NCBI GenBank assembly: GCA_016786585.1
Contig: JAEUUI010000015.1
Location: 1-64,000 of the forward strand
DNA length: 64,000 nucleotides
DNA from: Cyclobacteriaceae bacterium
GTDB lineage: Bacteria; Bacteroidota; Bacteroidia; Cytophagales; Cyclobacteriaceae
Direction: 5' to 3'
A model generated the notes under the pieces. It saw nothing but the letters and a program-made list of their open reading frames with translations. It was not told where the DNA came from and did no database searches. A program made the translations under genes and the position numbers. Of this stretch, positions 27,954 through 36,161 are shown in pieces; position 1 is the first letter of the stretch, and each line of letters begins with the position of its first letter.

Positions 27954-29759
27954 ATGGCTGAAAAGAAGGGAAGCATATTAACCGGGAGCCGGAAAATCAA
28001 AGCGCTGAAAAGCAAATACCTGCTATTCATCGTTTCCATCATTGGCATTATTGCAGCCCAGGTTGGCATCGAGTATTGGTTCGATCAGGAAACCGGATTG
28101 AGTTTGCTATTGTCTGCACTTGCTGTGCTGATCATCGTCCTGGAGTTTGTTTTTATTTTTCTTCCCTCACTCAAGCGACTGAGTTCTGTTAACCGTAAGC
28201 TTGTACGACTTCGAAAGAACCTCGAAGACAGTGAACGGCAGTACCGCGAACTCGTGGAAGGAGCTGCGGACATTATTTACGAACTGAACAGTGAAGGGCA
28301 ATTCTCGTACGTGAACGAGCTCATGTTGAAAATGAGCGGATACACACGTGAAGAAATTCTGGGTCGCCCTTATGCAGATCTGATTCATCCGGAAGATCGC
28401 GAATACGCGGCAACTTTTTATCGCAACAAGCTGAAAGCAGGAGAGGAGACAAGTTATCTTGAGTTTCGCATGGTGGGTAAGCATGGCCAGACCGCCTGGA
28501 TCGGTCAGAATGTTCGTTACTTCTATGAACATTCATGGGTTACACATGTTCGGGTTGTTGCAAGAGACATCACGGAAGGCCGGCTGGCACAACTTGCATT
28601 AAAGCAATTAAAAGAGGAAGCCGAACGAACTACTATTGCCAAAAGTCAATTCCTTTCAATGATGAGTCACGAGATCAGAACTCCAATGAATGCCATCATC
28701 GGGTTAACCAATTTGCTCAGTGAAACCAACCTTACAGCCGAACAGCAACGCCATGTTCAGTTACTAAAATTCTCGGGGGAAAATCTGCTCACAATTATTA
28801 ACGACATTCTTGACTTCAGCAAGATCGAAGCGCAAAAGATCGTACTCGAACGCATTGATTTTGATTTGCAGGAACTAGTAAGCAAAACCATTGAGATTCA
28901 GCGTCAGCGTGCGGTAGAGAAAGGTGTTGCGTTGCAGTATACGATTGATTCGGGAATTCCAAACGTGCTAAAAGGCGACCCGGTTCGCGTCATTCAGATC
29001 ATCACCAACCTGGTAAGCAATGCGATTAAATTTACGCAAGAAGGCTCCGTGACCGTGAACCTTGTTCAACAATCATCGGAAGCAAACTCCGTAAAACTGC
29101 AAATCGATGTTTGCGACGCGGGTATTGGAATTGCCGCCGACAAACTTGAAACGATTTTCGAGAGCTTTTCGCAGGCAGAGGAAGGCACCACGCGCAAGTA
29201 TGGTGGCACAGGACTTGGACTGGCGATTACAAAAAAACTTGTCGGGCTGATGGATGGCTCGATCCGCGTGATCAGTATCCCGGGGGCGGGTTCAACGTTT
29301 ACCTGTGTATTGATGTTGGAGCGGGGCGAAACCATCCTGAACAAGCCAGCACTAACCGCTGATCTTTCTGAACTGCCATCACATTCAAATGTGTTGCTGG
29401 CGGAAGACAACGTTATCAATCAATTGATGGTAACAAGTTTTCTTAAGAAATGGAACATCCGGTTTGCAGTTGTGGAAAATGGCCTGGAGGCGCTGAACGC
29501 AATACAGGAGAAAAAATTTACGCTGGTGCTGATGGATTTACAAATGCCTGAAATGAGCGGGTATGAAGTTACCGAGAAGATCAGAGCCCTGGACGACCCT
29601 TACTTTAAAAACATCCCCATTGTTGCGTTAACAGCAAGTGCGATGACTGACGTAAGAGATGAAGTTCTTGCTGCGGGCATGAACGATTTTCTGTCAAAGC
29701 CCTTTCATCCCGATGATCTCAAGCAGATACTGATTAGGTATCCATTCAGTGCTCCTTAA
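27954..29759 (+). CDS. Hybrid sensor histidine kinase/response regulator
   Basis: This 601-residue membrane sensor has, in order: two membrane helices (about 22-40 and 48-71), a coiled linker, a PAS domain (about 95-210; ADIIYELNSEGQFSYVNELM...IHPEDRE), a HisKA dimerisation domain with His239 in MMSHEIRTPMNAIIG, an HATPase domain (NLVSNAIKFTQEGSV, GTGLGLAITKKLV), and a C-terminal receiver with Asp528 in VLMDLQMPEMSG and Lys in FLSKPF. No DNA-binding output is encoded beside it, so phosphate must pass to a partner elsewhere. It is co-transcribed with the STAS-like gene. Confidence 0.92.
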   Translation: MAEKKGSILTGSRKIKALKSKYLLFIVSIIGIIAAQVGIEYWFDQETGLSLLLSALAVLIIVLEFVFIFLPSLKRLSSVNRKLVRLRKNLEDSERQYRELVEGAADIIYELNSEGQFSYVNELMLKMSGYTREEILGRPYADLIHPEDREYAATFYRNKLKAGEETSYLEFRMVGKHGQTAWIGQNVRYFYEHSWVTHVRVVARDITEGRLAQLALKQLKEEAERTTIAKSQFLSMMSHEIRTPMNAIIGLTNLLSETNLTAEQQRHVQLLKFSGENLLTIINDILDFSKIEAQKIVLERIDFDLQELVSKTIEIQRQRAVEKGVALQYTIDSGIPNVLKGDPVRVIQIITNLVSNAIKFTQEGSVTVNLVQQSSEANSVKLQIDVCDAGIGIAADKLETIFESFSQAEEGTTRKYGGTGLGLAITKKLVGLMDGSIRVISIPGAGSTFTCVLMLERGETILNKPALTADLSELPSHSNVLLAEDNVINQLMVTSFLKKWNIRFAVVENGLEALNAIQEKKFTLVLMDLQMPEMSGYEVTEKIRALDDPYFKNIPIVALTASAMTDVRDEVLAAGMNDFLSKPFHPDDLKQILIRYPFSAP

Positions 29760-30132
29760 TTTTCAGATTCCCGAGTCAATTCTGTTTTCAACATCCGTTC
29801 CAGGAGCTGAGGCTTATCGTGCCCAACGTAATCTTAATTTCATTTCGCACGTCAGTGTTCGGAATAAATGATCGTTCATATTAGACCGATCAGCTTCACA
29901 ACTATGCCTGGTCGTTATTTTACATCAATCTGAAGGTTAACTTTTTTCAGACTAATTAGTAAAAACCATTCAACTACGATCAAAGTTATAGCCCACCCTC
30001 ATTCAAAGGTCGATTTATTAATAAAAATTTAGCAGCTTCACGATTCTTGACTTGAGTAAACTTACTGGAACACATGATACGTCTTCTCTGAAAGTCAAAG
30101 AATCAGTGAAACAACTAAAATGAAATCAAATA
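29760..30132. other. Intergenic region upstream of the MACPF gene
   Basis: This stretch of 373 bases is A+T-rich towards its right end. I see no gene, hairpin terminator or exact -7 box. It must contain the MACPF gene promoter. Confidence 0.4.
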
Positions 30133-32070
30133 ATGACTAACGAAATTCAAAGGCCCTCTTCGCCCTTGATTGAATTCAGTGGCTTGCCCGTTGGCATGGG
30201 TGATTTATGGACAAATGGCTTTAATGCCAAAACTCAACGGTTTAGTGGCGGCCCGTTGTTCGAACTGTCCTTTTTGAAAGGTAAATTCATCAAAGTGGCA
30301 GATTATGCAGCACAAAATTTATATTACCAAATTCCGGATCATATTTCGGTGAATCAGCGCGGTCAATCAACCTCACATCATTTAGCAACCACCGTAAACA
30401 CACAAACAGATTTTGAAAAAGAATTTGGTTTCTCGCTTTCGACTAGTGGCGATGATGAATTCTTTTCTATGTCCGGAGAGTCGGAATTTTCGTTCCAGGG
30501 TGACATCGGAACGGATGTTACTAAATCATACGAAATTTCATTTTTTGTTTGCCGAAGCAGTTCATTCACCGCGTTTGAATTCCCTCCACTCAATTCCGGG
30601 TTTGTTGACGATCTCAATCAAGCGATAAAAACAAATGACATTTTAACCTGGGGGTCGTTTTTTGAAAAATACGGTACGCATTTTATTGTGGCGGGTGACA
30701 TGGGAGGGTTGTATGCAATTCAGGCCAGTGTGGATTCTTCATTATATACGCAGACCGGGAGCCAGCAAATGCATGCTTCTTTTACTGCCGACTTTGACGA
30801 TTTTATCTCGTCAGGAAGTTTATCAATCAGTGCTTACAAATCGCAGTCGTCATTTTATTTGAATAACCAGCAGCGTACCGAGGTACGTGCCTACTCGCGC
30901 GGTGGTATTGTAACCGGGGGATTTCAATCCGGCACACTTGATGAATTCTATCACTCCTGTGTTTATAACCCGACATTATTGATGCTTAATACTTCGGTAA
31001 CGCGGCAACCAAAGTTTCGGCCCCTTTCAGATCTGTTCGATGAGGCAAGCATCGCTTCTGCAGTTAGTGAAGCTATTAAACAATACCTGAGCATACCCCA
31101 AATACCGTCAATGGGTGCAGGTACCCAAACAGACAGCACGATTCATTTGTACCAGCAAAATATTGCAGAAGAAATTCAGTGCGATCAGTTTATGATAATT
31201 TCCGGAGAGTATGGTCCCGACCTTCGGGGAATCTTCCCCGAAAATTTCAGGGAAGTTAACGATTGGAGTAATTTTTTTTCCAGATTGGTGCCGTTACGAA
31301 GAGGAGTGTGGACTGTTAATTCTGCGGCCTCACAAACCGGTTTTATATTTCCGGCTTTTCGAAAAAGTCCGGGCTTTAATCGATTCCTGCCCTCATTGCT
31401 GATTAATCCGCTTTGGGAGAAGATAGATGGCGGCATGGTTACGCGACTGAGTTTTGATCTGCCCGGAATTCTGTTTCTCATTTGCAACGCAGCAAATCAA
31501 AACCCGATGTCTGTTCGTATTCAACAGACAAGCCGGTATGTTAAGTACTGCTTAAATGAACTTGATGCTGCTCCCGCGACATGCGTAAGCGTTCCTGCGG
31601 TGGGATCAGAACCCCCTCAGTTTGAAATATTTATTGAGGGGATGGCCGACCCCACCGACTTTTCTCAGTTTTTATTGACATACTTCCCGGTTCAGCTGCA
31701 AGCAGGGTATATGTTCGCAAATCAAATTCCGGGTTGGCTGTTAAACAGCCGTGTGCATAATGACATCATTCTGTTTGTAAAGAACGACAGCATTATACTT
31801 TTCGATTTGGCTTCTGCACCGGGACTAACCGGGGAGTTGGCAGTTACGATTCAAACTTCACCTTCACCTGCGGGGTTCAACGATGGTCAGGCGGTTACTG
31901 TGGCCTCGTTCAATCGCTCCTATACCGGTACAGTGAGTAATCAAAGCTATTATCTGCAGGTTTCTGCATACGTAACAGGAGCTAATTGGGTAAAATTAAA
32001 CGTTGCTCAGACAGGTAGCCTGGATTTTCATATTGAACTGTCCGGAGTTTTTTCAATTGTGAACTCATAA
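30133..32070 (+). CDS. MACPF (perforin-like) domain protein
   Basis: This 645-residue protein carries the MACPF signature as FFEKYGTHFIVAGDMGGLY (Y180-F184). Upstream is the expected alternating amphipathic region (FGFSLSTSGDDEFF...GESEFSFQGDIG), and downstream a YLNNQQRTEVRAYSRGG stretch. There is no signal peptide or lipobox, unlike secreted Bacteroides MACPF toxins, so it would stay in the cytosol or leave by lysis or a signal-less route. The C-terminal ~300 residues look like beta-sandwich modules and may bind membranes or target cells. A nuclease-like gene follows after 2 bases, which suggests a functional pair. Confidence 0.82.
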   Translation: MTNEIQRPSSPLIEFSGLPVGMGDLWTNGFNAKTQRFSGGPLFELSFLKGKFIKVADYAAQNLYYQIPDHISVNQRGQSTSHHLATTVNTQTDFEKEFGFSLSTSGDDEFFSMSGESEFSFQGDIGTDVTKSYEISFFVCRSSSFTAFEFPPLNSGFVDDLNQAIKTNDILTWGSFFEKYGTHFIVAGDMGGLYAIQASVDSSLYTQTGSQQMHASFTADFDDFISSGSLSISAYKSQSSFYLNNQQRTEVRAYSRGGIVTGGFQSGTLDEFYHSCVYNPTLLMLNTSVTRQPKFRPLSDLFDEASIASAVSEAIKQYLSIPQIPSMGAGTQTDSTIHLYQQNIAEEIQCDQFMIISGEYGPDLRGIFPENFREVNDWSNFFSRLVPLRRGVWTVNSAASQTGFIFPAFRKSPGFNRFLPSLLINPLWEKIDGGMVTRLSFDLPGILFLICNAANQNPMSVRIQQTSRYVKYCLNELDAAPATCVSVPAVGSEPPQFEIFIEGMADPTDFSQFLLTYFPVQLQAGYMFANQIPGWLLNSRVHNDIILFVKNDSIILFDLASAPGLTGELAVTIQTSPSPAGFNDGQAVTVASFNRSYTGTVSNQSYYLQVSAYVTGANWVKLNVAQTGSLDFHIELSGVFSIVNS

Positions 32071-32072
32071 TC

Positions 32073-32783
32073 ATGAGCAGCAGTACCGATTTACTCGATC
32101 AGGTTCCGGTCTGGAAGCAAGTCTTGAGTCATTTTAACATTGAGAGTTCAACCGATAGTCCGGCAGACCGAACCAGGAGTAAGAAACGCAGGCTAAACCT
32201 TGATCATGCTAATGTCTCGTTTCTTGAAAAAGTGCAGTCGTTGTATGCGCTAAGAGGGGGATGGGAGATATGGTTGCAGTGTGAATTGTCGCTTTGGATG
32301 TCCGCCAATTTGGGACCTGATTATGCCGTTGAACGCGAAGTGAAAGTTTGGAAACCTACCGCGTTGGTAAAGTCCAGGGATCCACTTAAATCCGCGTGTG
32401 ATATCGTTTTAAAATTCCCGGAGGGCAGTAAATATAGCGGACTTCTGGTTGAGCTAAAATGTGAGAAGAAACGTGACAACGATGGTGGCGATGCGCTGCC
32501 GGCAATGCGGTCAGACGGTGAGCTCGCAGGTAAAAAATTCGATCGCTACTTTGCTGATGATGTCAATAAATTTCTTGAGCTTAGAAATGAATTAAATGAT
32601 ATGTACAAAAGTTATATTCCGCTGGTTATCGGGATTGTGGTGGATCAGAATGGAATAGACGCGATGAGAACAAGTAAAGATAGTTTTCCAGGAATAAGAG
32701 AATTGCCACCAAAAAATAGCCGCGACCTGTTCTCGCTTTGGTATTATGTCCCTTATTCACCCGACCCGTCCTTGCCATTCTGA
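32073..32783 (+). CDS. PD-(D/E)XK nuclease-like protein
   Basis: This 236-residue protein has a motif compatible with the PD-(D/E)XK fold: SACDIVLKFPEG (D110), then GLLVELKCEKK (E127, K129), with a possible helix Glu at 71. It contains many charged residues and no membrane segment. I recognise no named family. It starts 2 bases after the MACPF gene and is surely co-transcribed with it. It could be the enzymatic partner of the pore-forming protein, or an unrelated restriction-like enzyme. Confidence 0.5.
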   Translation: MSSSTDLLDQVPVWKQVLSHFNIESSTDSPADRTRSKKRRLNLDHANVSFLEKVQSLYALRGGWEIWLQCELSLWMSANLGPDYAVEREVKVWKPTALVKSRDPLKSACDIVLKFPEGSKYSGLLVELKCEKKRDNDGGDALPAMRSDGELAGKKFDRYFADDVNKFLELRNELNDMYKSYIPLVIGIVVDQNGIDAMRTSKDSFPGIRELPPKNSRDLFSLWYYVPYSPDPSLPF

Positions 32784-32935
32784 ATTGGGTTCGCTTTCCG
32801 GGATACACGAGCTATGTTATCTATCCTTCGAGAGGCGGTAATTGCTTGCCGTTCCGGTACTTTCTTGATCATGATCAATTTTATTTTAGCTGTGCGTGGC
32901 AGAAATTTGTCATACCAAAATTAACACCTAATCAG

Positions 32936-33718
32936 ATGAAAGATCTAATTCTGATAACCGGAGCTTCTTCAGGCATCGGGTATCACCTTGCCGTTCAGCT
33001 CGCTGAAAAAAAAATTGACCTGATTCTTACCGCCCGAAATGAAGATGCGCTTAACCGGCTGCGAAATTCGCTTATTGAAAAATATAAGGTGACCGTTCAC
33101 GTGCTGATATCAGATTTATCTCAACCCGGAAGTGCTGTTACGTTGTTTAACGATATCCGAGAAAAGAACCTGACGGTAACGAAAGTGATTAATAACGCCG
33201 GCATCGGCCTGTACGGAAACGTCATTGATCTGCCGCTGGAAAGTCAGCTGGCTATGATTGAGTTAAATGTTAGCAGCGTAGTGGCGCTGACAAAGCTCTT
33301 CGCAGGTGAAATGGTAAAAAGAGGATCAGGGACGATCATGAACGTAGCATCGCTTCTCTCGTTTCTTCCTTTTCCATACTATTCAGTCTATTCCGCAACC
33401 AAGACTTTCGTTCTTGCATTTTCAGAAACGATGGCTGCCGAGTTGGAAGGCACTGGTGTAAACATAGTAACACTTTGTCCGGGCCCGGTCGATACGAACT
33501 TCACGACTGACAGCATGTTGAGCACAAATGCCTATAAAGCCAACCGCCCTGTTTCACCGGAATTTGTGGCGAGTGAAGGAGTGAAGCTTCTGCTAAAAGG
33601 TTCAGGTAAAAAGATTGTCGGGTTCAACAATTGGTTCATTTCCAACCTTCCAAGAATAACGCCCGACCGACTGATGATCAGAATAAAGAAACATCTCTCA
33701 AGCCAGCGCGCCAGCTAA
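32936..33718 (+). CDS. Short-chain dehydrogenase/reductase
   Basis: This 260-residue classical SDR has the NAD(P)-binding TGASSGIG near the start, NNAG (VINNAGIGLYG), the catalytic Ser in NVASLLSFLPF, and YSATK for Tyr/Lys (YSVYSATKTFV). The LCPGPVDT turn follows. The downstream ATG at 32936 was chosen because the NAD loop then lies near residue 8; the open frame reaches back to 32738 but overlaps the previous gene. Substrate is unknown. Confidence 0.9.
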   Translation: MKDLILITGASSGIGYHLAVQLAEKKIDLILTARNEDALNRLRNSLIEKYKVTVHVLISDLSQPGSAVTLFNDIREKNLTVTKVINNAGIGLYGNVIDLPLESQLAMIELNVSSVVALTKLFAGEMVKRGSGTIMNVASLLSFLPFPYYSVYSATKTFVLAFSETMAAELEGTGVNIVTLCPGPVDTNFTTDSMLSTNAYKANRPVSPEFVASEGVKLLLKGSGKKIVGFNNWFISNLPRITPDRLMIRIKKHLSSQRAS

Positions 33719-33765
33719 TTGGTGTCGTTTGTACAAAACCGGAAAAGTACCTGACTGGTTGATAA

Positions 33766-34635
33766 CTACGAAAACGCTGGCGGGGCGGGAGGACTGTCTG
33801 ACGGCCGCGACTTATCCTGCGGTAAAGGTATGAATTCCTTGTTATCGTTAGGGGGGAGGATGATTTTTCCCTGCTGCCAGTCGGACTTTGCCTGCTCAAT
33901 CCGTTCTTTCCGTGAAGAGACGAAGTTCCACCAGATAAAACGTTCTCCGAGAGGATCGCCTCCTAACAGCATAAATGTTGATTTTGATTTTGCTTTCAAT
34001 AAGGGTTCGGAGTTTTTCGTGAACACAAGCATTTGTCCGGCTGTGTATTCATGTCCCTCAAACTCGATCGATCCGTTTACGATATACGCGCCCCGTTCCT
34101 CATATTCACGCGGTAACGTGAAATGCGAATCAGCATCTAGCACTACATGCATATAAAACAGGGGCGAATGTGTTTTTACGTCATTCGTTAATCCAAAAGC
34201 GCTACCGGCTATGAGCCGCATCCACACACCTTTATCAGTAAACACGGGAAGTTCGTTTCTTTTATAATTTGCAAACGTGGGATCTGATTCTTCAGCATAT
34301 TCCGGCAGTGCTACCCAGGTTTGAATCATTTCGAAGCCACCTGCAGCCCACACACTGGGATCTTCAAAACGTTCTGAATGAGCGATGCCCTTGCCGGCCG
34401 TCATCCAGTTAACCTCGCCCGGCTCGATAACCTGTTCAACTCCCAGGCTGTCGCGATGGGTAACTTTCCCGTTAAAAAGGTAACTGACTGTAGATAGTCC
34501 GATATGCGGATGCGGCAAAACATCGAGTGAATGAATGGATTGTGGCGCTGAAGTCACCGGACCACCATGATCCATGAAGATGAACGGTCCGACCATTCGT
34601 TTAAGCCGGAAGGGAAGGATTCTCCTAACTTCCAT
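33766..34635 (-). CDS. Pirin-family bicupin protein
   Basis: This 289-residue protein is a pirin: VRRILPFRLKRMVGPFIFMDH near the N-terminus, then PHPHIGLSTVSYLFNGKVTHRDSLG (metal-binding His pair and third His), and MTAGKGIAHSERF. The family are iron-binding cupins; some have quercetinase activity, others act as cofactors. The usual ~15-20 residue N-terminal segment is absent from this start, although in-frame codons upstream (34636 onward) resemble it without offering ATG/GTG/TTG. A proline-rich tail closes it. A 16-bp direct repeat lies upstream. Confidence 0.88.
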   Translation of the reverse strand: MEVRRILPFRLKRMVGPFIFMDHGGPVTSAPQSIHSLDVLPHPHIGLSTVSYLFNGKVTHRDSLGVEQVIEPGEVNWMTAGKGIAHSERFEDPSVWAAGGFEMIQTWVALPEYAEESDPTFANYKRNELPVFTDKGVWMRLIAGSAFGLTNDVKTHSPLFYMHVVLDADSHFTLPREYEERGAYIVNGSIEFEGHEYTAGQMLVFTKNSEPLLKAKSKSTFMLLGGDPLGERFIWWNFVSSRKERIEQAKSDWQQGKIILPPNDNKEFIPLPQDKSRPSDSPPAPPAFS

Positions 34636-34690
34636 TCCCGGTGCGATTAAAGCTTTCCTGGCTTCAATGGTTATTTCAAGCGTATACTAT

Positions 34691-34774
34691 AAGTAACATT
34701 GTCCAGGAGGGCTGCTGATAAACCTTCAAATTGACTTGGATTTACAGTATTAGGTAAAAAGTAAAATTGTCCAG
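34691..34774. repeat. Direct repeat AAGTAAcATTGTCCAG, two copies
   Basis: AAGTAACATTGTCCAG (34691-34706) recurs as AAGTAAAATTGTCCAG (34759-34774), 15 of 16 bases identical and 68 bases apart. Both lie just upstream of the pirin gene, in a position suited to a repressor or activator, but this is not demonstrated. Confidence 0.35.
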
Positions 34775-34911
34775 CCTTGCAAATGACTATGTTTTGCGAG
34801 ATTTCTAGTCCCAAATATTCTTATTCGAAACCTGGAACAAGCACTAAGTGTTGGTTGCGCACTTTAGGGAGACACGTCTCATAAAGATTGAAAAGGCCAC
34901 CGACCAAAACG

Positions 34912-35019
34912 ATGAACCTAACCCCGACCTCTCAAAAGAACTGGCAAAGTTTCATCACGCTGACGGAACAAGATGAACGATTAAAGAAATTAAGGGACTT
35001 TGCTTTTCAAAAACTCTAA
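34912..35019 (+). CDS. Possible 35-aa small protein
   Basis: An ATG-to-TAA frame encodes MNLTPTSQKNWQSFITLTEQ, continuing to a basic helical end (RLKKLRDFAFQKL). It ends 26 bases before a strong rho-independent terminator, which is the only support. It resembles short antitoxin-like or leftover C-terminal fragments, but no family is recognised. Confidence 0.25.
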   Translation: MNLTPTSQKNWQSFITLTEQDERLKKLRDFAFQKL

Positions 35020-35045
35020 CGCATAAGTCGCCCTTCGTATGCTTT

Positions 35046-35073
35046 AAAAGGTCTGTGTCCCTACAGACCTTTT
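35046..35073 (+). terminator. Rho-independent terminator
   Basis: A perfect 11-bp stem (AAAAGGTCTGT / ACAGACCTTTT) encloses a GTCCCT loop and is followed by T/A-rich sequence. It works for plus-strand transcripts, and possibly for minus-strand ones. Confidence 0.75.
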
Positions 35074-35093
35074 ATAAAAAGATTCAAAACACA

Positions 35094-35108
35094 TAGGAGT
35101 TACTCCCA
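35094..35108. promoter_or_regulatory. TAGGAGTTACTCCCA palindrome (copy 2)
   Basis: This has the same core as the copies at 27501 and 41522, with one mismatch in the right arm. It lies 85 bases before the start assigned to the downstream 145-aa gene. Confidence 0.4.
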
Positions 35109-35192
35109 TACCAACGCATACACGTTCAGAATTTTTCCTAACTCATTACCACTTTCCCCATCTATGGTATCCAGTACTGCTTTAATTTCAGC

Positions 35193-35630
35193 ATGGCCTG
35201 CACCCGTATCGGGACGAGTTTTTACTTTCAATCCTTAATGCAAGCTTGCATGACACCTGAAATCTGGACAACATTTATTGGTTTGGTACATAACGTCCGG
35301 ACCAAGAAAACTACGATCGAAAAAATAGATGAATACCTCAGGAAACACGAACAGGTGTTCCGCGAGTTCGTCAGACGCCCGGCCACCCGCGATAATTTAA
35401 TCCTGATCGGTTTTCTCGAACTGTGGACTTCCGACAACGTGGTTTATTATACACCCTCGTTGTTTACCAGCGGGGCCTTAGTTACAAGAGATGGAAAATG
35501 CGAAGTGCACGAAGTAACGGTTCATAACCGGCTTACAACAACCGCTCCGCGACAATACCTGAATAACATGTGGGAGGTGCTGGAATATTCCCGCATCAAC
35601 GGGTTTATCAGGCTAGCATTGATGAACTAG
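35193..35630 (+). CDS. Hypothetical protein
   Basis: This frame encodes 145 residues from the first ATG. Starts at 35241 (MQACMTPEIW) or 35253 look equally likely because the first 16 codons have little protein character. The body is mixed alpha/beta with a central EKIDEYLRKHEQVFREFVRR helix and a beta-rich YYTPSLFTSGALVTRDGKCE segment. No family is recognised. It stands alone between the terminator and the converging helicase operon, with the shared palindrome upstream. Confidence 0.5.
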   Translation: MACTRIGTSFYFQSLMQACMTPEIWTTFIGLVHNVRTKKTTIEKIDEYLRKHEQVFREFVRRPATRDNLILIGFLELWTSDNVVYYTPSLFTSGALVTRDGKCEVHEVTVHNRLTTTAPRQYLNNMWEVLEYSRINGFIRLALMN

Positions 35631-35858
35631 TTATTTTCCCAGTTGTGGATAGGTGATTGAAAAGGCCAATTTGAATTCCTATTTTTACTAGGTAACTTAT
35701 TGATTACTATAGGATTAATCTTTCCTATCTGAGAATTTAGAAATGGCAAATTTCAGAAAAGCTTTGAAACTGTGCTGAATTTGAAGGTTCTGCGTAACTT
35801 CGTTTATGCGAACTCACCACGATTTTAAACTAATGCATAGATTAAACTCACCTCAAAC

Positions 35859-36155
35859 TTACCCTCTGTAAGCCCAGATCGCACGATCGCAATCCTCCCG
35901 GGTATGCAAATCGCTATCGAATAGATAATAGAAGTAATTGTAATCAATATTATGAAGTAGGAAACCTTGAATTATTCGCTCTGGCAGGTGAGGTTTCAAT
36001 TCTTTGTAGATTCTTCTGAACGAACTAGTCAAATCAGTAAATACTACAATTCCAGTATCGTCTAGGTGTTCCAAGATGTCAGCGATACTGTAGGTGGCAG
36101 TAAACGAACGAGAAATTGTAATCATATGCAAAAATTGGAACTTAATGTTCCACAA
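35859..36155 (-). CDS. Small protein at the end of the helicase operon
   Basis: This 98-residue (or 88-residue, from the ATG at 36125) protein follows the helicase gene by 6 bases. It has a SIADILEHLDDTGIVVFTDL segment and a Tyr/Phe/Asp-rich C-terminal half (NIDYNYFYYLFDSDL). It looks like a compact soluble alpha/beta protein. No family is recognised; the spacing argues it belongs to the operon. Confidence 0.5.
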   Translation of the reverse strand: MWNIKFQFLHMITISRSFTATYSIADILEHLDDTGIVVFTDLTSSFRRIYKELKPHLPERIIQGFLLHNIDYNYFYYLFDSDLHTREDCDRAIWAYRG

Positions 36156-36161
36156 GCATTG

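Larger units (their letters stand above)
34636..35192. other. Intergenic region holding repeats, a terminator and a palindrome
   Basis: This stretch of 557 bases has no convincing gene. It contains two near-identical 16-mers (34691 and 34759), a possible 35-codon frame (34912-35019), a strong terminator (35046-35073) and one copy of the TAGGAGT palindrome (35094). A terminator without a clear gene in front of it hints at a small gene or RNA between about 34800 and 35045. Confidence 0.4.
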
